Positions 18,601 to 26,588 of a DNA stretch of 45,652 nt are shown piece after piece (the stretch's first letter is position 1; each line of letters opens with the position of its first letter). The position numbers were made by a program, and so were the translations under genes. The notes beneath the pieces are model-generated. The model did not search any database. It saw nothing but the letters and a program-made list of their open reading frames with translations, and was not told where the DNA came from. The stretch comes from CAUZFZ01 sp963579025. GTDB lineage: Bacteria > Planctomycetota > Planctomycetia > Planctomycetales > Planctomycetaceae. The stretch spans positions 1 through 45,652 of the forward strand of contig CAUZFZ010000077.1 of assembly GCA_963579025.1 (NCBI GenBank), written 5' to 3'.

Positions 18601-20323
18601 ACAGGCCGACGAACTGGCTGACGTCTCAGAAGCGGCCGAAGCGGCGGAAGAGCTTGCGTCCAAAGTCGATGCCAGCGCAGCAGCGGCATTGAGAGAGACT
18701 GAGAACGCCGCCAACGAGGCGCAGGAAACTTCTGAAGCCCTGGCTCAACTCGACGAGCCCGCCGGTCCGCAGGAACCAGGTGAAGGTGAACCGGGTGAGC
18801 CTGGTACTCCAGAACCGGGAACACCGGAACCGGGCGCTCCGGAACCGGGAACACCAGAAGCCGGCACACCGGAACCAGGTGAGCCTGGTGAAGCAGGAGA
18901 GCCCACCCAACCCAATCCTGGTGAGCCAACCGCTGAGTCCGCTACTGCCGAGCTCGCAGCCGCCGACGAAAAAATTCAGGAAACGCTCGAACGAGCCGCC
19001 GCCGACCTGGCTGCCAAAGAACAGCAACTGGAACGAGAACAGGCACTGGCGCAGGCACTGGCGGAACTGGCGGAATCCCAGCAGGACTCTGTCGACCAGA
19101 TCGCAGATGCCCGCGACATTCTGGAACAGCTCACGGAAGCCATGGCCGAGGCAGAAAATGGCGAGAACACGGGCGAAGGTGAACCAGCTGGCGACCAACC
19201 TGCTGGTGATGAACCTGCTGGTGATGAACCAGCCGGCAATCAGCCTGCTGGCGATGAACCTGCCGGTGACCAACCCGCTGGTGACCCGGCAATGAACAAA
19301 GAGCAGCAGAGTGCAGCACAGAAAGTTGCTCAAGCGATGCGGCAATTCGCCGAATCGCAGCGTCTGACTGGTGAAGGTGCTGTCGAACTGTCAGGGCAGG
19401 AAGAAGTCGCCAACGAGCCGATTCGTGAGGCGCTTGAACTTGCCTCGGCACTACTCAGACCTGAAGCAACGCCACCCGGCGAAGCCGCAGAAGGCGACGC
19501 ACCGTTGGGCACGCCGGCTGAACCGGGACAGACTCCGGAAGGTCAACCTGCGGGCGATACGCCGGAGGGCCAGCCAGGAGAAGGGCAACCGGCCGAGCCC
19601 GGACAGTCTCCACAACCTGGAGAAGCACCTGCCGAAGGTCAGCCGGGTGAACCAGGTCAGCCGCAGCCAGGTGAACCGGGTCAGCCACAACCAGGTCAGC
19701 CCGGGCAACCGGGTCAGCCGCAGCCGGGACAACCTGGTCAGCCGGGGCAACCCGGTCAGCCACAGTCCACTGAGTTGGGGACGGGCTTTGTTCCGGAATC
19801 TCCTGAAGCAACTGCCCGCATGATGGCCACTCCCGATCTGCTCGAACAGATTGCTGATCTTCTGGCAGGCGCGCTCAGTGAGCTTCCGGAATCTGGTGAC
19901 CAACAGGCCTCAGCTGAGGCCCAGCCAGGTCAACCCGGACAGCCGCAGCCCGGGCAACCGGGACAGCCACAGCCCGGGCAACCCGGCCAGCCACAACCTG
20001 GTCAACCCGGACAGCCGCAGTTGGCACAAACGTCGGCGACGGCCGAAGGTGGCGGAGCATCTCAGGGTGGTCAATTCTCAGAGAATCAGAAGACGAAAGA
20101 TGAGTCTCTGAGTCTTGTCGATGACACAAGCCCCAAGGGAAACAGCGTTACACCTGACTCGAACGAAGCCGATCGTGACGTACGGGCCAGGAAACTGGAA
20201 CAGACGCCATGGTTCGCAAAGCTTCCCCCAGAACTGCGAAACGCGATCATGTCGAGCAGTCAGCGACGCGCACCACGCGCCTATGAAGTTCGGCTGCGGA
20301 GATACTTCGAAAGCATTGAATAG
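15632..20323 (+). CDS. 1563-residue Ala/Glu-rich and Pro-Gly-Gln repeat protein
   Basis: The start overlaps the previous stop by four bases, with GGAGAG five bases upstream. A signal peptide or membrane anchor (MTKRAILVGLAVAMGVTSFSLA) is followed by about 300 residues of ordinary helical sequence, then about 700 residues made almost only of Ala, Glu, Lys and Leu, which should form long helices or coiled coils. From about residue 1049 on, low-complexity blocks alternate with short helical parts: EPGTPEPG repeats (1049-1100), a GDEPA/GDQPA pentapeptide array (1184-1220), and QPGQPGQP arrays (1290-1378 and 1430-1465). The last 40 residues (from TPWFAKLPPELRNAIM) look like a compact conserved end. 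It is probably a long extracytoplasmic structural or scaffold protein partnered with the coupled membrane protein. Confidence 0.85.
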   Translation: MTKRAILVGLAVAMGVTSFSLAVDKLSLRRKQIDQQRARAMAQKLVSTAVDLQLNQLEDNGLTDLPIYKEISAMQDSIGELVEDEMADVVEILLDAQGLKSSAERQKKFVEARTTIRDIVIKLAIERQNLLRRLKNAEITEQVHRLIKLETSTMKTTKGLPEESQTRRLQLAVETIEDQRDVKQLFLHLVETLADVATWGGPLGDGATRGIRILKEEDLGTHLDKAGDELEATRYEPASIEQAAVVAGLKKLLAQLNKTQGLLSSDNESMMEKIRDLVERQQETREKVEKANIENPEQNNELVGEQREIAADLQDLADKLPDNIETRQQIQNAIEAAEQAAEDIFSMQEDEAVESQRQVEGQLAALANSLREGAEQDLDAFTAAELSQRVADLEAVKAQLQQAVEQEQAATENVKAKPQEAAAKADAAKATVDEIEKANAERNLPESLESTLAEAAEAVERAADAPIEDLKPVPAEPQEGDPAKPEQTEAEAAAEAEAVEASEQAEETLENATEALENALAATEEELAEAQRMEAAVKIGELARAAEALERAAAAERQIADAAEEIADETPTKEALTPEDAEALAEEAAELTEDQQDISDVVAKLAEGVEETAPEVAELLKDALAMAEETAKPLKATETAAEEAEAASEAMAKAEADKNEEAMASAETAELEAQTEAAEAAAEAAEKAAETAEQLTAAAEAIREEIAETAAELAELTAEQLAKVDEAQAAVEVAMAEADESLADRLQKLSEAQAKVAEAEAEQLRAEGKKEAADAMELAQKIAEAAAKQTEAEEAAAEVESGEAATPLEAAKAQQAVAEAVEELAKAAAERPAAEEAKEAGEPDPLAEALEEAQQAAAEAAKQTLDGDMEQAEASREQAEEALAKAAEAAAEEAKEAAAAEPTGEPDADAQKAVAKAAEAAEELAKSDADENAQAAAESLAEAGEAAKEAAENLKDDQAELAKTPQEEAGEALADANEKLAEAIKELAKQQADELADVSEAAEAAEELASKVDASAAAALRETENAANEAQETSEALAQLDEPAGPQEPGEGEPGEPGTPEPGTPEPGAPEPGTPEAGTPEPGEPGEAGEPTQPNPGEPTAESATAELAAADEKIQETLERAAADLAAKEQQLEREQALAQALAELAESQQDSVDQIADARDILEQLTEAMAEAENGENTGEGEPAGDQPAGDEPAGDEPAGNQPAGDEPAGDQPAGDPAMNKEQQSAAQKVAQAMRQFAESQRLTGEGAVELSGQEEVANEPIREALELASALLRPEATPPGEAAEGDAPLGTPAEPGQTPEGQPAGDTPEGQPGEGQPAEPGQSPQPGEAPAEGQPGEPGQPQPGEPGQPQPGQPGQPGQPQPGQPGQPGQPGQPQSTELGTGFVPESPEATARMMATPDLLEQIADLLAGALSELPESGDQQASAEAQPGQPGQPQPGQPGQPQPGQPGQPQPGQPGQPQLAQTSATAEGGGASQGGQFSENQKTKDESLSLVDDTSPKGNSVTPDSNEADRDVRARKLEQTPWFAKLPPELRNAIMSSSQRRAPRAYEVRLRRYFESIE
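18780..18935 (+). repeat. Pro/Gly/Glu codon repeat (EPGTPEPG type)
   Basis: Inside the giant repeat protein this block encodes repeated EPG, TPEPG and APEPG units. It is the first break in the Ala/Glu-rich helix. Confidence 0.8.
19181..19291 (+). repeat. 15-base tandem repeat encoding GDEPA/GDQPA
   Basis: Seven to eight units of a five-codon repeat read G-D/N-E/Q-P-A. Some units are identical at DNA level (CCTGCTGGTGATGAA occurs twice in direct succession), consistent with slippage expansion. Confidence 0.85.
19504..19765 (+). repeat. Collagen-like Pro-Gly-Gln repeat, first block
   Basis: The DNA encodes repeated QPGQPGQPQPG units. PGQ and PGE triplets give a Gly-X-Y-like periodicity in places, but the register is broken often, so a true collagen triple helix is uncertain. 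Confidence 0.8.
19918..20025 (+). repeat. Collagen-like Pro-Gly-Gln repeat, second block
   Basis: A second run of QPGQPGQPQPG units lies downstream, separated from the first by a short helical segment (MMATPDLLEQIADLLAGAL). Confidence 0.8.
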
Positions 20324-20354
20324 GGTACGTGAAAAGAGAATTTCAACTCTCATA

Positions 20355-20382
20355 TTGAGTATTGATTCACAGGTGTTACACT
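20355..20382 (+). promoter_or_regulatory. Candidate sigma-70-type promoter of the cold-shock gene
   Basis: TTGAGT (20355-20360) and TACACT (20377-20382) are spaced by 16 bases and lie about 75 bases before the start codon. The leader would be moderately long, as is usual for cold-shock genes. Only similarity to the consensus supports it. Confidence 0.4.
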
Positions 20383-20457
20383 CGCGGTCGTCGCTTCGGT
20401 TCAGTGGACGAGTATCTCCACGGGCGGCAATCGTTTTTTCTCGGAAGGCGGAGTTCA

Positions 20458-20655
20458 ATGGCTGAAGGCACGATTAAGAAGTTGACGGAAAAGGGATTTG
20501 GATTCATCGACACGGGGGACGGTGGTGACATGTTCTTCCACATGAGCAATCTGGTAGACGTTCGTTTTGAAGAACTTCATGAAGGACAGAGTGTGAGCTA
20601 CGACCCAGGTCAAGGCCCGAAGGGCCCACGGGCGGAGAACGTCAGACCTAACTGA
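20458..20655 (+). CDS. Cold-shock domain protein (CspA family)
   Basis: The 65-residue product has both RNA-binding motifs of the cold-shock domain, KGFGFI and DMFFHMS, with the usual spacing, and ends where a single CSD should end. The start is ATG 20458 (MAEGTIKKLTEKGFGFID), preceded by GGAAGGCGGAG. Such proteins bind single-stranded RNA or DNA in the cytoplasm and act as RNA chaperones; the KKLTEKGFGFI variant is ordinary. It is monocistronic: a candidate promoter lies upstream (20355-20382) and a strong intrinsic terminator follows (20684-20714). It need not be cold-induced. Confidence 0.95.
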   Translation: MAEGTIKKLTEKGFGFIDTGDGGDMFFHMSNLVDVRFEELHEGQSVSYDPGQGPKGPRAENVRPN

Positions 20656-20683
20656 CTTTCAAATCCAGCTCAGGACACACGAG

Positions 20684-20714
20684 AAGCCGGCGGTCTCATC
20701 CGCCGGCTTTTTTT
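20684..20714 (+). terminator. Intrinsic terminator of the cold-shock gene
   Basis: AAGCCGGCGG (20684-20693) pairs with CCGCCGGCTT (20700-20709) across a six-base loop and is followed by a run of seven T. It lies 28 bases after the stop codon. Confidence 0.92.
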
Positions 20715-20830
20715 GTTTGGCGCAGCGACTCACCAGGAAACGGACTGGCTGGCTTCGATCGCAGCGGAGTGGCTCCGTTGCCGGGGAAGCAACCTGTGCC
20801 ACGTGCGGACGTCATGACTTTCCATCAGTT

Positions 20831-22783
20831 TCAACCGATGTCGTAAGTAGTGCGAATCCTGGAGATGATTCCGGGAGTCCATCCGCGGCGATTCAGGCAT
20901 TTCACACCGGTGTCCTTCAATCGTGCGGCAATCGCGTCGTCGTCCATTCCGCTCTGGACCAGCCTGAGGATCAACTTCAGATGCCGATTGACCACCGGGT
21001 CGTTGTGAAACTCCCGCTCCTCGCTGGCCAGGTTCTGATACAGCCAGCCTCCGACATAAAGTGAGGCTCCCACGACGATCAACGTGATGATACGGACGAT
21101 CGAAGGACTGCCGGCCAAGTCAAACAGCAGTACTTTCACAGCCGAAGCACTGAACACCAGCAGCGATGACTGTCCGAAAATCCGCTCTCCCCGCTTAAGA
21201 GCGTAGATCAACACCGCGACTGCCAGAACGGCCCAGGAAGTCGAAATCACCAGCCCGCTGTCAAACGCACGGATGGTTGCCACCATGAATGTCAGATGTC
21301 CTGCATAGATTAGTGCAGGCAGAAACTGTCGGTTGTCGTTGGTCCTCGCCAGATAGAAACAGGCGATGTAAATCATGATTGCATAGCCGAACAACGTCCC
21401 CGATGGAAATGGCACAGCGACCTCAGCGGCGTCGGAGACGATCGCCAGAAACAGCCCGCAAATCATCACGAAAACAGTCACAAACACTGCCGGAGTCACT
21501 GCCTCTTTCGGCCATGCTTTCTGCGACCAGACAAAGACCAGCCCCAGCGGCAACACCAGCGTCGCCCAGGGCAGAAACTCCTTTGGAACGAGCTCAAAGA
21601 ACAGGACATGCCCCGTCACGCACGAGGCGTATGTACTGACCAGTCCGACAGCTGCCTCACTGGTTGAATTCGGGATTCGTCGCCTGGCGAACACGTAACA
21701 GCCGATCAGAGCGGCCACACTTCCCAGAGCGATGACAGCAACCAGCGGCCGCGCGTGCTCGCGCAGAATGAAGTACTCGACCAGATAGAAATACAACAGT
21801 GGCAACCCGTGGGCCACTGCTTCACTGGACTCCATCGGTTTCCTGTAACGCACCGAGAAGTACGCCGCCGTCGCCGCAAAGACGATGAACTGCAGGAACT
21901 GATAAATGGCTGCCGTCACCCATTGTGGCTCGCCGGCACTCCGCCAGGCGGCATCGAAACAGATGATGGCCATATACATGGCGACCAGATACGTGACGCG
22001 ATTCCCCTCCTGAATCGACAGAAACGAAAACAGCAGACTCCAGGCCGTGAAGTAGATCAATAACCCGACGATGTCCTGCGGCAGTGAGTCAACCAGTATT
22101 GGGGTCAGATAAACTCCCACTGCCGCGAGGATACCGTAAACACTGTTTTCAAATCGTCGTCCGAGGACGAGCGCACCAACGCTGACAGCTGCCACGATCA
22201 CAATCGCAACAACATGCGGTATCAGTTCGTAATAAAGATGGCCGGCATAGGCCGTCAGATAGAGGATGATGACGCCAACGCCCGGCAGCCAGGCAGCGTA
22301 CAGTCGGTCCTTCTGAGCCAGCGACAATCCCCCGACAATGAACGCAAGCGCTGACAGTACAGCGATGCCCAGTTGAATGGGTGGCGTTAACCATCCGGCG
22401 TCGTAAACGAGCCGCAGGAAGTAGGCCGCAGCAAGAACAAAGGACAGTGCGGCACCGCAAGCCATTACGGTAGTCGCATTAACGTCCTTCCGCGAAAAGA
22501 CGCGGTCAATGAATTCCGGTCGATTTTTTCCGACCGTGGGTGCAGGACGCCGGGCAGCCGCACGGGGACGGGATGGCCCAGACGACGGAGCGGACGCTTC
22601 GGGCCGTTCACTGGCCGCCGACGTGTCTTCACTGGTGCTGAGTTCTTCAACCAGTTCCGCATCCGCGAACTCAAGATCCGTGATCACTTCATCCAGCGGC
22701 ACACCGAGCTCTGCTTCCAGCACGGTTTCAATTCGCGCAAGTCGGTCTTCCAGTCGAGCCAGACGGTCATTGTCATGCGCCAT
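20831..22783 (-). CDS. DUF2339 polytopic membrane protein
   Basis: The 650-residue product has a short N-terminal coiled coil (RLARLEDRLARIETVLEAELG), a Pro/Ser/Arg-rich linker (to about residue 90), and then a long series of hydrophobic segments, roughly twenty membrane helices. This layout, and sequence such as LVFSASAVKVLLFDLA, match DUF2339 predicted membrane proteins. The start ATG 22783 is preceded by GAGAGGAG. The C-terminal 60 residues are cytoplasmic-looking and charged. No function is established for the family. The next gene upstream, the SNF2 helicase, is on the same strand but 178 bases away with a repeat between, so co-transcription is uncertain. Confidence 0.9.
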   Translation of the reverse strand: MAHDNDRLARLEDRLARIETVLEAELGVPLDEVITDLEFADAELVEELSTSEDTSAASERPEASAPSSGPSRPRAAARRPAPTVGKNRPEFIDRVFSRKDVNATTVMACGAALSFVLAAAYFLRLVYDAGWLTPPIQLGIAVLSALAFIVGGLSLAQKDRLYAAWLPGVGVIILYLTAYAGHLYYELIPHVVAIVIVAAVSVGALVLGRRFENSVYGILAAVGVYLTPILVDSLPQDIVGLLIYFTAWSLLFSFLSIQEGNRVTYLVAMYMAIICFDAAWRSAGEPQWVTAAIYQFLQFIVFAATAAYFSVRYRKPMESSEAVAHGLPLLYFYLVEYFILREHARPLVAVIALGSVAALIGCYVFARRRIPNSTSEAAVGLVSTYASCVTGHVLFFELVPKEFLPWATLVLPLGLVFVWSQKAWPKEAVTPAVFVTVFVMICGLFLAIVSDAAEVAVPFPSGTLFGYAIMIYIACFYLARTNDNRQFLPALIYAGHLTFMVATIRAFDSGLVISTSWAVLAVAVLIYALKRGERIFGQSSLLVFSASAVKVLLFDLAGSPSIVRIITLIVVGASLYVGGWLYQNLASEEREFHNDPVVNRHLKLILRLVQSGMDDDAIAARLKDTGVKCLNRRGWTPGIISRIRTTYDIG

Positions 22784-22836
22784 CAGTGTGGACTCCTCTC
22801 GCGAATCCCAGTAGTCCCAAGTCCTCGAGTCACTCT

Positions 22837-22893
22837 ACGCCGAAGGCGTTACACCCAATAGCCTGGGGTCGCCGCACAGCGGCGCATCCCAGG
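22837..22893. repeat. Planctomycete-type palindromic repeat between DUF2339 and SNF2 genes
   Basis: ACGCC-gaa-GGCGT (22837-22849) is followed by ACACCCAATAGCCTGGGG and a second hairpin, CCTGGGGTCGCCGC to GCGGCGCATCCCAGG (22862-22893). From memory, the ACGCCGAAGGCGTTACACCCAA form is abundant in Rhodopirellula-like genomes. Confidence 0.65.
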
Positions 22894-22961
22894 AAAACTG
22901 AATCCAGGTACGGCCAATAAATTCACAGCCTCAGAGCGTGAGAACGAGTTGCGCGTCCTGC

Positions 22962-25655
22962 TCACTGCTTCAGCGACATCAGCCGTGCAATGGCATCCGC
23001 GAGTCCGTCGAGTGCTGAATCATCCGGCAGCGTGATTGTCAATTTCGGCGGGCCGTCGCCTTCGCGATCGAGGCACTCTGAGAGGCGAGATTTCAGTTCG
23101 CCCGCGAGCTGTCCGGTGTGCGGCGAATCTGGTGCGGGCGGCAGCAACTCAGACAGGAACTGGAACGCCGCCGTCATCATCTGCCCTCCAGCAGCCGAGA
23201 CCTGTTCTTTGCGCTGAGCGACTCGCGCTTCGTCCTCGGCGCGGCGGCGTTCGGATTGATCGACGGGGGCTTCCGGTACGGCTCCCAACAGGACTTCCAG
23301 ACGACTTTTCAGTTCTTCCATGCCGCTGTGCATCTCAACTTCATCGACGTCCGAGTTGATGTCGAGCGCCGCCAGCGCCAGTTCCTTCTTGCTCGACAAA
23401 GTCGTCAGCAGACTTTCCTCAAGTGTCTGTTCCGTAACGAGCAGATAAACCTGCACAGGTCGCTTCTGGCCCATGCGGTGGGCTCGGGCGATGCGCTGTT
23501 CGAGGACCGCCGGATTCCATGGCAGGTCGACGTTGATCACTGTGTTCGCTGACTGCAGATTCAGACCGGTCGATCCGGCGTTTGTCGTGAGGAACAGTCG
23601 GCAGTCCGGGTCCGTCTGGAACCTGTTCACGAGTTGCTGGCGCTTCTTCTGCGGAACCTTGCCGTCCAGCCGGACGAAGTCGAGGCCACGCTTCTGAAGC
23701 AGCGGCTCGATCAGGTTGAGCATCGTCGTCCACTCAGAAAACAGCACGACCTTACGATCGTCTTCAGCAAACAATTCGTCGAAGAGTTCGGCCAGACGTT
23801 CCAGTTTCGTCGAGTATCCCGGCGCCTGCTTGTCGACCAGAAACGTGCTGTTGGCCGACATGCGGCACATCAACAGAGCTTTTTGCAATCGCAGTAGATC
23901 CATCTCACTGATGTACTTCTTGCCGATGATTTGTGAGACGGTTCGCTTATGCGAATTGTGCAGCTCTCGCTGTTCGTCGGTCGGTTCGATGCGAACGAGT
24001 TCGATGGAGCGTTCCGGAAGATCGCTCATCACCATGCCGCGCGTGCGGCGCAGCAGGATGGGCTGCAGACGCTCGCGCAGTTCGTCCAGATTGCGATAGC
24101 CGGTCACCTTGCCCTTCTCGTCCACGACGCGATGCCGCTGGAAGAAACGGAAGCCAGGGCCGAGATGCCGCTGATCGACGAATTGCGCGATCGAGTACAG
24201 CTCGTCGAGGCGGTTCTCGATCGGTGTGCCGGTCAGGACCAGCGCGAATCGCGAGCGCAGACTCTTGACGACGTTCGACGTCTTCGCCTCCCAGTTCTTG
24301 ATGCGCTGAGCTTCGTCCAGCACGATCAAATCCCACGGAGCCGATTCAATCGACATGATGTCACGCAGGACCTGCTCATAGTTGCAGACCGTGAAAAACG
24401 CGTCCGAGTTGTACTGTTCGGCCCGCTCTTCCGGCTTACCCATGACGAGTTGCACGTCGCGTCCACAGAATCGGTGTACCTCGTTTCGCCACTGGCTTTT
24501 CAGCGACGTCGGGCAGATAACCAGCACGCGGCGAATGTCGGCTTCGCGAGCCAGCAGCTCGGCGACACCGATCGCCTGAATCGTCTTTCCGAGTCCCATC
24601 TCGTCGGCCAGAACAGCGCGCCCGGCACCGACGGCGAACGCGATACCGTCGAGCTGATACGGCAGCAGTTCGGCGTTGAGCAGTTCGGTTCGCAGTGCGT
24701 GTGCCTGTGGATCGCGGCGAATGTCGGTGACGAGCTGCTCGATGCGTTCGCCGAACAGTCGCTGCTGAATAAATTCCTCGGCGTCCGGGTAAATCGTGAC
24801 GTCCTGGCCGTACTGCTCGAGTCGTGTAATGCGCCGGACGAGATCCGAGACGTCCTGGATCGTGCCCTTCTTGAGTGGCCCGATGATGCGACTGACGCCG
24901 GGTTCCAGGTCGTCGGGGACTCCGAGTTTCAGTGCCAGCTCGGTCCCGTACTTCAGGAAGACCGACGGTTCGTCGCGACGGTACGGCTCACTGAACGCCG
25001 CCGCCGGAAAACGCCGCCGCACTTTGCGCAACGCATGCAGGATGTGTTTGCATGTTCCGAGCGTGTTGGACCGGAAGTCCGGACACGAGCAGAACGAGTC
25101 GCCGCAGTGCTCGCCGCGCAACGCGACGCGGTACGACTTGCCCGACAGCGCACTCGTGACGATGTAGTCACCCCACGGAGTGTCGGCTCCGGTGTCGACG
25201 GCTTTCACCGTCATCTTCTCGTTGCGGGCGCGTTCCTCGCGATCGTCGAGGGCCTGTTCGATGAGCTGGACGTCGGAAAACTCCTCGATGGGGGCACGCT
25301 CTGCGGGTGCGACCGCGAGTCCCAGCAGCGTCTTCTCTTCCAGAATCAGCGAGAACGCGGCGCCGACGTGATGGCACGTCACGTCACAGGCTGTGCAGTT
25401 CCACAACAGACGGTCGCGCTGGTCGGCTCGCAGCGTGATCGTGACGACTTCACCGGTGGGTAGAGTCAGGCGGAACAGATCACCGCGCAGATAGACCGAA
25501 TTCTGCGGGTCTTCGAATTCGAGGCGACCACCCCCGGCGATCAGTTTTGCTCCATCGGATCCCAGGAGCTGGCAGGCCTTCTGAAACGTCAACCGCGACA
25601 ACCGATCGCGGAGAGTGAGTTGATTGCTCTTCTTCGTACGCGTATTCGCCGCCAT
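22962..25655 (-). CDS. SNF2-family helicase with SWIM-type zinc fingers
   Basis: The 897-residue protein has a SWIM motif at residues 189-204 (CSC to CKH) and a related cysteine/histidine cluster at 87-96 (CTACDVTCHH). The SNF2 ATPase follows: Walker A DEMGLGKTIQ near 351-360, DEAQ at 447-450, LTGTPIEN near 474-481, and the second RecA lobe with TNAGSTGLNLQSA and the arginine-finger region QRIARAHRMGQ. It should be a double-stranded-DNA translocase that remodels protein-DNA complexes in the cytoplasm. The C-terminal tail is acidic and partly helical. It is preceded on the same strand by the interrupted gene at 25986-26588, 330 bases away, with no visible shared function. Confidence 0.93.
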   Translation of the reverse strand: MAANTRTKKSNQLTLRDRLSRLTFQKACQLLGSDGAKLIAGGGRLEFEDPQNSVYLRGDLFRLTLPTGEVVTITLRADQRDRLLWNCTACDVTCHHVGAAFSLILEEKTLLGLAVAPAERAPIEEFSDVQLIEQALDDREERARNEKMTVKAVDTGADTPWGDYIVTSALSGKSYRVALRGEHCGDSFCSCPDFRSNTLGTCKHILHALRKVRRRFPAAAFSEPYRRDEPSVFLKYGTELALKLGVPDDLEPGVSRIIGPLKKGTIQDVSDLVRRITRLEQYGQDVTIYPDAEEFIQQRLFGERIEQLVTDIRRDPQAHALRTELLNAELLPYQLDGIAFAVGAGRAVLADEMGLGKTIQAIGVAELLAREADIRRVLVICPTSLKSQWRNEVHRFCGRDVQLVMGKPEERAEQYNSDAFFTVCNYEQVLRDIMSIESAPWDLIVLDEAQRIKNWEAKTSNVVKSLRSRFALVLTGTPIENRLDELYSIAQFVDQRHLGPGFRFFQRHRVVDEKGKVTGYRNLDELRERLQPILLRRTRGMVMSDLPERSIELVRIEPTDEQRELHNSHKRTVSQIIGKKYISEMDLLRLQKALLMCRMSANSTFLVDKQAPGYSTKLERLAELFDELFAEDDRKVVLFSEWTTMLNLIEPLLQKRGLDFVRLDGKVPQKKRQQLVNRFQTDPDCRLFLTTNAGSTGLNLQSANTVINVDLPWNPAVLEQRIARAHRMGQKRPVQVYLLVTEQTLEESLLTTLSSKKELALAALDINSDVDEVEMHSGMEELKSRLEVLLGAVPEAPVDQSERRRAEDEARVAQRKEQVSAAGGQMMTAAFQFLSELLPPAPDSPHTGQLAGELKSRLSECLDREGDGPPKLTITLPDDSALDGLADAIARLMSLKQ

Positions 25656-25985
25656 GACTGACCTCCGTGCCGTGGGGAATCCTGATGGGAAATTTGACAG
25701 GGCGAATTATTGGAGTGACACGACGGCGCCGCAACAGTCGGACGCCACGTGTCCCGACGACTTCTGGACGAGTGCCGCAGGCACAGGCGATCTCACAATC
25801 AGGATCTGAATCAACCAGGGGGCCACTCTGCGGAGTTACCCGCGTGGCTGGGCAGGTCACTTCAGTCTGGCCGCGCAACACAACTGTTCGACAAGCTGGA
25901 TCAGTGCAGTGCCGTCTTCTGCGGAGGGCCGGGGTCGCCGAATTTGCATGTGCTACTGGAAACGCTGGCGCTACCCGCGCACGCG
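25656..25985. other. Gene-free interval upstream of the SNF2 gene
   Basis: The 330 bases hold no convincing gene. Open frames on both strands are short and of random composition. The SNF2 promoter should lie at the left end, but no box pair is clear. The right half becomes visibly richer in A and T near the interrupted gene. Confidence 0.55.
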
Positions 25986-26588
25986 CTATGACATTGAGCG
26001 CAATCGACCAACATTTTGATTCTGAATCTCTCTTATCATCTGCTCGCTGAACTCGAGCAATTTGTCCTCAAGAGGCTCCAGAATCGCATCGAATTCCCCA
26101 GTATCCCCCTTGCCGTCCTTCACGACGCTGTCTTTGGTGGCGTAATACGTAGCCGCCGTAAGTGAACCGGCCTTGTGGAATATGTCCTGTATGTTCTGCA
26201 AACGTCCGTGGGTTTCCTCTCCGAAGTAGCGGCTCGCCTGGGCAGCGAAGCGGTTTTTGTGCGTCATCCAATTCAACACGGCACCTTCGTATCCGTCCCA
26301 GGTTTCGACGTCCTGCCTTTCCCGCGTTTTGTCGCCAAGGGCTTTCCTTATCGCGACGTACATCGCACCATGCCTCAAATAGTAGTAAAGAACATCCGTG
26401 GCGCTACTGATCTCATAGAGGATTTCCTGTGCCCGGCTCAGTTCGGTATCACGCAGCTGGCGACTACTTTCCAGTTCGGCGTCAGCTTTCTGACGAAGGC
26501 GGGCGTTCCTGGCAGAGTTTTACTGGAAAAAGTAGCCGATCGCGGCCGTAGCTCCTGCAATTAAGATAGGAGCGAGGGGTAGGGGCAT
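25986..26588 (-). pseudogene. Membrane-anchored coiled-coil protein gene with an in-frame stop
   Basis: ATG 26588 is preceded by AGGAG with an eight-base spacer, a good ribosome site. The frame encodes MPLPLAPILIAGATAAIGYF, a membrane segment, and then stops at TAA (26520-26522) after 22 codons. The same frame continues open for another 177 codons, beginning NSARNARLRQKADAELE, a charged coiled coil, and ending at TAG 25986-25988. No ATG, GTG or TTG occurs between the stop and TTG 26378, so the downstream part has no good start of its own. The simplest reading is a roughly 200-residue anchored coiled-coil protein broken by one base change (for example AAA to TAA). A sequencing error or stop readthrough is the alternative. 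The gene is less GC-rich than its neighbours, which suggests transfer. No family recognised. Confidence 0.75.

Noticed and set aside
19504..20025. Repeat arrays as a possible CRISPR
   Set aside because: The units are in frame with a protein, are of varying length and have no spacers.
20761..20781. 9-bp stem with a three-base loop as a terminator of the DUF2339 gene
   Set aside because: One mismatch and no T-run on either side; the true terminator in the area belongs to the cold-shock gene.
23949..25463. 504-codon plus-strand open frame opposite the SNF2 helicase
   Set aside because: The helicase motifs on the minus strand are unambiguous. The opposite frame lacks any domain and is a product of GC-rich codon use.
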